From: Phoronis ovalis | Lineage: Eukaryota; Phoronida; Phoronidae | NCBI GenBank assembly: GCA_028565635.1 | Contig: JAOXYB010055923.1 | Span: 1 to 11,143 of the forward strand | Direction of reading: 5' to 3' | Length of the DNA stretch: 11,143 nucleotides | Part shown: piece by piece, positions 7,063-11,143 of the stretch | Layout of the letters: the number at the start of each line of letters is the position of its first letter | Numbering within the stretch: position 1 is the first letter of the stretch | Program-made: the position numbers and the translations under genes | Notes under the pieces: generated by a model | Told to the model about the DNA's origin: nothing | The model's input: only the letters and a program-made list of their open reading frames with translations | The model's database searches: none

Positions 7063-9344
7063 GTACATGTAATATTAATTTGCCATGTAAACAATGTGAA
7101 GCTTATTAAAATTCTTTGCTTCTTTTTCATCATTTGCCAAGTTTTATGTATGACATTTTCAAACATCTTAAAATTAAAGTGTAAAACATTTTTTAAAAAT
7201 TGTATGACCACTTAAGAAAATATCATAGGCAATAAAATAATCTAGTGTATTGGACTTTTTACAAATTCATTTCATAGATACATTTCGAAATGGTGCTCAG
7301 CTTCATTCCCATATTCATGATATACTCAGTGGCAAGAAGAAAGAGTCAGAAATTTTAATTAAACCAGAAAATGAAGGACATTGGAGAAGCTTGGCAGGCG
7401 TTTTAGAAAATGTTGGCGCAGTCCACGTTTTAGAGACACCCATAAGACATCCATATTTAAGATATGGTGGTATTGTCGATTGTGTAGCTGAGTATAAGTA
7501 AGTATGATAATCATTGTGCTTTAATTATCCATTTCTACATTTATGAGAGGCATTATATTTGACAGATGTAGTCAGAAATTGGTAATTTTACATGCAGTTG
7601 TAATGCTTAGACCTAGAATCTCCCAGTATTTTCTAAAATGTTAGTTGTAAATGGATATATTCCCACTGAACAACATCGAGTAAAAAAAATAAATAGAACA
7701 ATTTACAATAATTTTAGTCACTTACTAAGTAAACCATATTTTAAAATTAAGCTAATACACAGCTTTGGATTCTGTCACAGAGTCTTTGTCAATCTCTGGA
7801 TGTCCTTACTTAATTGTGATACTGTACAACTGAACGAATGAAAATGTTTTTGTACGTAAACATCCATGCTAAAAAAAATGTATAGCCTTGTTTTTATTGT
7901 ACGAGAGGTAGCCATAATTTTTCTTTATAAACATTAATATATGTATTTTTCATAGTGAACAGCTTTGTGTACTTGAATGGAAGACCTCCAAAAAACCGAA
8001 ACCAAGTTTAAAGGATACATTTGATAATCCAGTACAAGTAGCTGCATACATGGGGGCCATAAACAGTACAGCAGAAGCCACCAAGGACTTAGTGGTAAGA
8101 CATGAGCATGCACTTGGTGGAGCCACTGTCGTGATCTCAAACAGATTCAAGCAGAGAATTGCATGATTTTTCATTCACAAAATGTGCTCGCTGGGAATGT
8201 TTGGGCTCGCATGGTGACTATGATGGTGACTATGACGGTGCCTGCCCCAAGTGCATGTAAATAATGTATTATGAAGTTTGCACTGACAAGTGACTTTGCT
8301 GTATTGTGGTTTGCTATTTGTATATCTTTATTTTCTACTTCATATTTTATAATGGTGTAGAAGAATCAAATTACTGAAATAATCTTAGAAAAAAAAATAT
8401 CATCCATTGCCTATACAAAGATGAAATAAACAGTCTTGAGATATGTCTGGATAAGTAAGTATATTTAGTATTTTCCAAATACATAGCTTCTTGAAAAAAA
8501 AAATTAAAATCTGGACGGATATTTTGTGTTAAACTTGCATTTTCACATTACTAATTTACTTCTGAATCCTCAGCCAAGTAAGTTATTTTACAAAAAAATG
8601 AGTATTGGAAAAAATTGAAACTACTACTACTTGTAGGACAAATATTTTGCTCATTTATCAATTTGATAGATCTTATACTTAGGGCACACCAAAATCATGA
8701 AAAGTTGCTTAACGGGCAAAAACCCTCAAAACTGAGTCAGGTGGGGCAGTTTTAATTTTTTTTATTTAAAAAAATGTTTAACAGGCGAAAGTACTTAAAA
8801 ATCGAGTCAGTCGGGATTTTTTTTAGTGTTAAAAGAGAAGAAAAAATATTTTGAATCAGACAACACTGAGAATTTGTGCGAGTTGGGTTTTAGTCTTTTC
8901 TGATTTTTTCTAATAAAATAAATTTAAAAAAATTAAAATGCCGAAATTTAAAATAAATAAAAGTGAAAACTCAAAATTTGAAACGATCAAGGTTGTTAAA
9001 CAAGGTTTATTTTTGGTTTTGCCTTATTGGAAATTCCCTAAAAAAATTTTTTACCAATTTTAGTTGTTGAATAAAATAAGAAGGTTTTTGGGAGGTGCAG
9101 TGAAGAATCAAAACATACTTATAAACATCTAACATTTGTTGAGATAAGTCAAATTAAAACATTCAAATTTGTGTTTCAGGTTAAGCAAGGTCTTGTGGTC
9201 ATCGCTTATGAAAATGGTGACAAAGCAGATTTACATTATATGTCGGAGGAACAGTGTACTCGGTCATGGCACATCTGGACCAGAAAAGTGTGTCAATATT
9301 GGGAAATGGAATTAAAAGCAAAGAAGATATTGGATAATAAGTGA
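5829..9344 (+). CDS. MGME1: Mitochondrial genome maintenance exonuclease 1 (four coding exons, 585 aa)
   Basis: The CDS joins 5829-7062, 7278-7497, 7956-8094 and 9180-9344, with GT-AG junctions and matching phases (1, 2, 0). MGME1 is a single-strand-specific DNA exonuclease in the mitochondrial matrix. It trims flaps and helps degrade linear mtDNA ends. Human-like blocks are ILERWKKKMIALLGEEG, VDCVAEY, CVLEWKTSKKPKP, TFDNPVQVAAYMGAIN and GLVVIAY. Nuclease residues: H421 (motif I), D479, E492-W-K494 (PD-(D/E)XK) and Q512-V-A-A-Y516, the QxxxY motif of RecB/Cas4-like nucleases. The first 30 residues have Arg and Lys and no Asp or Glu, fitting a mitochondrial presequence. The ATG has A at -3 and G at +4. 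Residues about 45-340 are extra compared with human (about 344 aa) and contain a lysine-rich stretch and six F-x3-D-F-x-F repeats. Confidence 0.94.
6321..6695 (+). repeat. Six protein repeats F-x3-D-F-x-F in the MGME1 extension
   Basis: Residues 165-289 carry six units of 17-24 residues: SFKGTDFAF, FFHKNDFAF, GFTNKDFIF, GFNETDFDF, GFNENDFVF and SFKNEDFAF. The anchoring Asp falls at 170, 194, 215, 234, 255 and 278, a spacing of 19-24. The core F-x3-D-F-x-F is present in all six, while the linkers (rich in K, N, Q, T) vary in length. The DNA is too diverged for a recent minisatellite, so the motif appears to be kept by selection on the protein. I know of no such repeat in MGME1. Confidence 0.85.
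7063..7277 (+). other. MGME1 intron 2
   Basis: This 215-base intron lies between GTACAT and TTCATTTCATAG. Retaining it would add 15 codons and a stop, giving a 426-residue product without the nuclease core. Confidence 0.88.
7278..7497 (+). CDS. MGME1: MGME1 coding exon 2 (motif I and first catalytic Asp)
   Basis: AT completes an Asp codon, then come 72 codons plus two bases. It encodes TFRNGAQLHSHIHDIL (H421 aligns with the conserved motif I His of human GKRFHEALESIL), the helical part EGHWRSLAGVLENVGAVHVLE, and GGIVDCVAEY with D479 as the first metal ligand. The acceptor is TTTCATAG and the donor is AA|GTAAGT. Confidence 0.93.
7498..7955 (+). other. MGME1 intron 3
   Basis: This 458-base AT-rich intron has nothing recognisable. 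A 67-codon frame at 7638-7841 has no homology I can see and is taken as chance. Confidence 0.88.
7956..8094 (+). CDS. MGME1: MGME1 coding exon 3 (catalytic E-W-K and QxxxY)
   Basis: One base completes an Asn codon, then come 46 codons. It encodes EQLCVLEWKTSKKPKP (E492, K494) and FDNPVQVAAYMGAIN (Q512, Y516), ending KDLV. Human has D-W-K where this has E-W-K. The acceptor is TTTTTCATAG and the donor is GTG|GTAAGA. Confidence 0.94.
8211..8240 (+). repeat. Short tandem repeat, 12-base unit
   Basis: ATGGTGACTATG occurs twice exactly (8211-8222, 8223-8234), followed by a half unit ACGGTG. Confidence 0.8.
8708..8815 (+). repeat. Diverged direct repeat pair
   Basis: Copy 1 (about 8708-8746) contains TTAACGGGCAAAAACC and ACTGAGTCAGGTGGGG. 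Copy 2 (about 8776-8815) contains TTTAACAGGCGAAAGT and ATCGAGTCAGTCGGG. The shared pattern is TTAACrGGCrAAA, CTYAAAA, GAGTCAG and GGG, at a 68-69 base period. It may be a tandem duplication inside an old element. Confidence 0.6.
9180..9344 (+). CDS. MGME1: MGME1 coding exon 4 (C-terminus)
   Basis: This exon has 54 codons plus TGA. It encodes VKQGLVVIAYENGDKADLHY, matching the human GLIVVAYKDGSPAHPH strand-turn-strand, then a C-terminal helix rich in W and K ending ILDNK. The acceptor is TTTGTGTTTCAG. TGA is at 9342-9344. Confidence 0.93.
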   Translation, partial: VKQGLVVIAYENGDKADLHYMSEEQCTRSWHIWTRKVCQYWEMELKAKKILDNK

Positions 9345-9442
9345 CTTTCCGTTACATGTCAGCAACCAATTACCTTGTGTTCCACCAGATGAAACATTCT
9401 GTTATTTATGAATTTATGAATAACTCAATGATCTTTTATCAC

Positions 9443-9661
9443 TACTGGTGATCTCATAATGTATAAATAATTGAAATTTCGCAATAACATTGGGAAAAAC
9501 ATATTTTCCTTCAAGGCACCTGAATAAAAGTGAAAACGCCGACACCACCTAATGTAGAACGTGGTATTTTGAATTTTTCAAATGCTGATTTTTTTATGAA
9601 AACTGTTTTAAAATCTTGGACGTAAAATCAACATAGAAAACAGGTATCTCGCCAGATGTCA
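9443..9661 (+). repeat. Left arm of the foldback element
   Basis: This arm begins TACTGGTGATCTCATAATG and ends GCCAGATGTC. It carries the AATAAA at 9523. Confidence 0.8.
9523..9528 (+). promoter_or_regulatory. Probable MGME1 polyadenylation signal AATAAA
   Basis: This is the first AATAAA after the stop, 179 bases downstream. It lies inside the left arm of the foldback element. The inverted right arm carries the matching AATAAA on the opposite strand. Use as the signal is inferred from position. Confidence 0.5.
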
Positions 9662-9705
9662 CCGAAAATCATAAGGAGGGTAGTTAGAAGAGCTTCATGC
9701 ACAAG

Positions 9706-9806
9706 GGGCAATGCCAAAACATGTCACATAGAAAAACTGTGATAATCATCACACAGTGATTCTGCATATTTCGTAAAACATTGCCAAAACATTCCACATG
9801 GGAATT
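9706..9806 (+). repeat. Short direct repeat and hairpin inside the foldback centre
   Basis: TGCCAAAACATGTCACAT (from about 9712) recurs as TGCCAAAACATTCCACAT (from about 9782). Between them, ACTGTGATAATCATCACACAGT (9737-9758) is an imperfect palindrome. They may be remnants of an internal repeat. Confidence 0.6.
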
Positions 9807-10081
9807 TCTTTTCCATAACGTTTACGAAGTGTAAATATGTTTGTGACTATTTTTTTCCTCATAAAGTTTCAAAATATTATTTATAACTTGTTTGGTATAA
9901 TCGGATAGTTTGCTTTTAAGCAGCATGCTTTTCGCTACTTTTTGGGAGTGTCCCTTAGTAAAGTTCATGTTACGCAAGTGCTAGACAAAAGATTCTTTAC
10001 ACGGATGGTGTACTTCTCAATTGATATGCAAATTACCACCATTTTCCTTTAGTGTTGATTTCCAATGTAAAGCGAGTGCAG

Positions 10082-10286
10082 CGACATCTGGCAAGATACT
10101 TGTTTTCTATGTTGTTTTTAAAACATTTTTCATAAAACAATCAGCATTTGAAAAATTCAAAATACCACGTTCTACATTAGGTGGTGTCGCCATTGTCACT
10201 TTTATTAAGGTGCCTTGAAGGAAATTACGTTTTTCCCAAAGTTATTGCGGAATTTCGATTATTTATTCATTATGAGATCAACAGTA
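10082..10286 (-). repeat. Right arm of the foldback element
   Basis: This arm is the reverse complement of the left arm. It begins GACATCTGGC and ends GATCAACAGTA. It lacks about 13 bases present in the left arm near 9612-9630. Confidence 0.8.
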
Positions 10287-10813
10287 ATGTCATTGCTTTA
10301 TGCCTACAGACCTGAGTTTACATTATTAAGATTTTCTACAGTAATCGACGACTATAGATCACCTGGTGGTTGTTTTTGAAATCACTACTAAGAAAATCAC
10401 AGCTTCTAGTCATTAAGAACTAAAGAAGTTACAAAAACTTTAGTTATCAAATAGAAAAATGTAACGTCGTGATACGAAATGTAATACGCAATTCTTGTTT
10501 GCAACCTGTGGAAGCAATACTCGAAATGATTTGTAGTTATAGCCTGGCGAGTTTCATACTCTATCTTCCAGCTGACATTATCATACCTTTACATCGGTCC
10601 GATACTAACGTACGTTAGGAAAACATAATGAATAGAGTACATTTATGGAAAGATGTCAGAAGTCATGATGTTTGCTTTTGGTTTCAGATGGCTGAGTTTC
10701 AATTTCATTTTTCGTAATCAGACTACACATCATATAATATTATGTATATTTGATGTGTTCAATAACATTAACTGCGATTTTGCTATTTAAGCAAGTAATG
10801 GTAATATCTGTCA

Positions 10814-10935
10814 ACCTAGGATATATATCCTAGTGTCAACGAAACAAAGGCTGGAAATGACTGCATCGTGTAAATGAAGATACCATGGTTGTCTCCTGTC
10901 CATGCCGAATAACAAATTCTGACCTAGGATATATA
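10814..10935. repeat. ACCTAGGATATATA direct repeat, first copy within a perfect palindrome
   Basis: ACCTAGGATATATA occurs at 10814-10827 and 10922-10935, 108 bases apart. At the first site CTAGGATATATATCCTAG (10816-10833) is a perfect 18-base palindrome. At the second the sequence continues TATAAATG, like a TATA box. Confidence 0.6.
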
Positions 10936-11067
10936 AATGCAAGATTGTTCGAGTGCTAAATTGATAACTATTCCCATATAATCTTTCATCAGTTATGGAG
11001 GCGTGTCTTTAAATTCATTCTATAAGCCTCTTTATAGACAGCGTTGAGTTTCTGCGGTGCTGCAAGT

Positions 11068-11143
11068 GCCCGGGGGGGGGTACTCAGGTTATTTTTTGGT
11101 GGGGGTGTGCAGCCGAGTTGAAAATTTTGGATTTGGATTGTAT
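11068..11143 (+). repeat. G-run dispersed repeat, cut by the window edge
   Basis: GCCCG is followed by a run of nine G (11072-11080), TACTCAGGTT and GGTGGGGGTGTG. Parts resemble the start of the repeat at 5131-5190 (CCCGGGTGAGGGG ... GATGTGGGTGTGAGGC), so both may belong to one family. Only about 75 bases are visible. Confidence 0.5.

Larger units (their letters stand above)
8095..9179 (+). other. MGME1 intron 4
   Basis: This 1,085-base intron has a short tandem repeat of ATGGTGACTATG (2.5 copies, 8211-8240) and a diverged direct repeat pair (8708-8815). Most of 8850-9060 is A- or T-rich. No coding sequence was seen. Confidence 0.85.
9443..10286. mobile_element. Foldback/MITE-like element with about 210-base inverted arms
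   Basis: The left arm (9443-9661) and the reverse complement of the right arm (10082-10286) run in parallel from TACTGKTGATCTCATAATG through CACCACCTAATGTAGAACG and ATTTTTCAAATGCTGATT to GCCAGATGTC. They are nearly identical apart from scattered substitutions and a 13-base indel. The 420-base centre has no coding capacity. Long arms and no transposase suggest a non-autonomous DNA element. No clear target-site duplication is visible, so the true ends may differ by some bases. Confidence 0.8.
10287..11143. other. Intergenic DNA, no gene recognised
   Basis: No coding exon, tRNA or other RNA gene was recognised. Notable items are an 18-base palindrome at 10816-10833, a repeat of its left half at 10922-10935, and a G-run repeat at the right edge. 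Confidence 0.7.

Noticed and set aside
7638-7841. 67-codon plus-strand frame in MGME1 intron 3
   Set aside because: Spliced exons on both sides join in frame without it, and it resembles nothing known.
7934-8174. Minus-strand frames over MGME1 coding exon 3
   Set aside because: They are antisense shadows of an exon with clear MGME1 homology.
10021-10218. 65-codon frame running into the right arm of the foldback element
   Set aside because: It is largely repeat-derived, has no known domain and resembles no transposase.
1-11143. CRISPR array, phage defence or prokaryotic gene cluster
   Set aside because: The window has spliced animal genes, no regularly spaced identical repeats and no bacterial-type operon. 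The RecB/Cas4-like motifs belong to MGME1.

Overview
This is a piece of an animal nuclear genome, most likely a marine invertebrate. It is AT-rich, with GT-AG introns of about 200 to 1,100 bases, small phase-coherent exons and scattered diverged repeats. The sequence alone does not settle the phylum; a lophotrochozoan or an invertebrate deuterostome would fit. There are no bacterial operons, CRISPR arrays, rRNA genes or recognisable tRNA genes.

Two protein genes are arranged head to head. On the minus strand, from 4622 down past the left edge, lie the first six coding exons of a SNX5/SNX6/SNX32-family sorting nexin (best match SNX6). They encode 172 residues: the acidic N-terminus, the whole PX domain and the entry to the BAR domain. 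The rest of the BAR domain is outside the window. On the plus strand, 5829 to 9344, four coding exons encode MGME1, the mitochondrial genome maintenance exonuclease of the RecB/Cas4-like PD-(D/E)XK class. The predicted protein has 585 residues, against about 344 in human. The extra length is an N-terminal extension with six copies of an F-x3-D-F-x-F repeat that I do not recognise.

The interval 4623-4965 between the genes is a likely bidirectional promoter with two CACGTG E-boxes. As I recall, SNX5 and MGME1 are also head to head on human chromosome 20, so this looks like an old conserved gene pair. The products act in different places (endosome tubules and mitochondrial matrix), so the link is probably a shared promoter rather than a shared pathway.

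The rest is intron and intergenic DNA with repeats: a diverged repeat pair at 300-570, a short inverted repeat at 3841-3966, an inverted and locally tandem repeat in MGME1 intron 1 (5131-5495), a direct repeat pair at 8708-8815, and an 844-base foldback element (9443-10286) just after the MGME1 stop that carries the only nearby AATAAA. The right edge cuts into a G-run repeat that resembles the start of the one in MGME1 intron 1.
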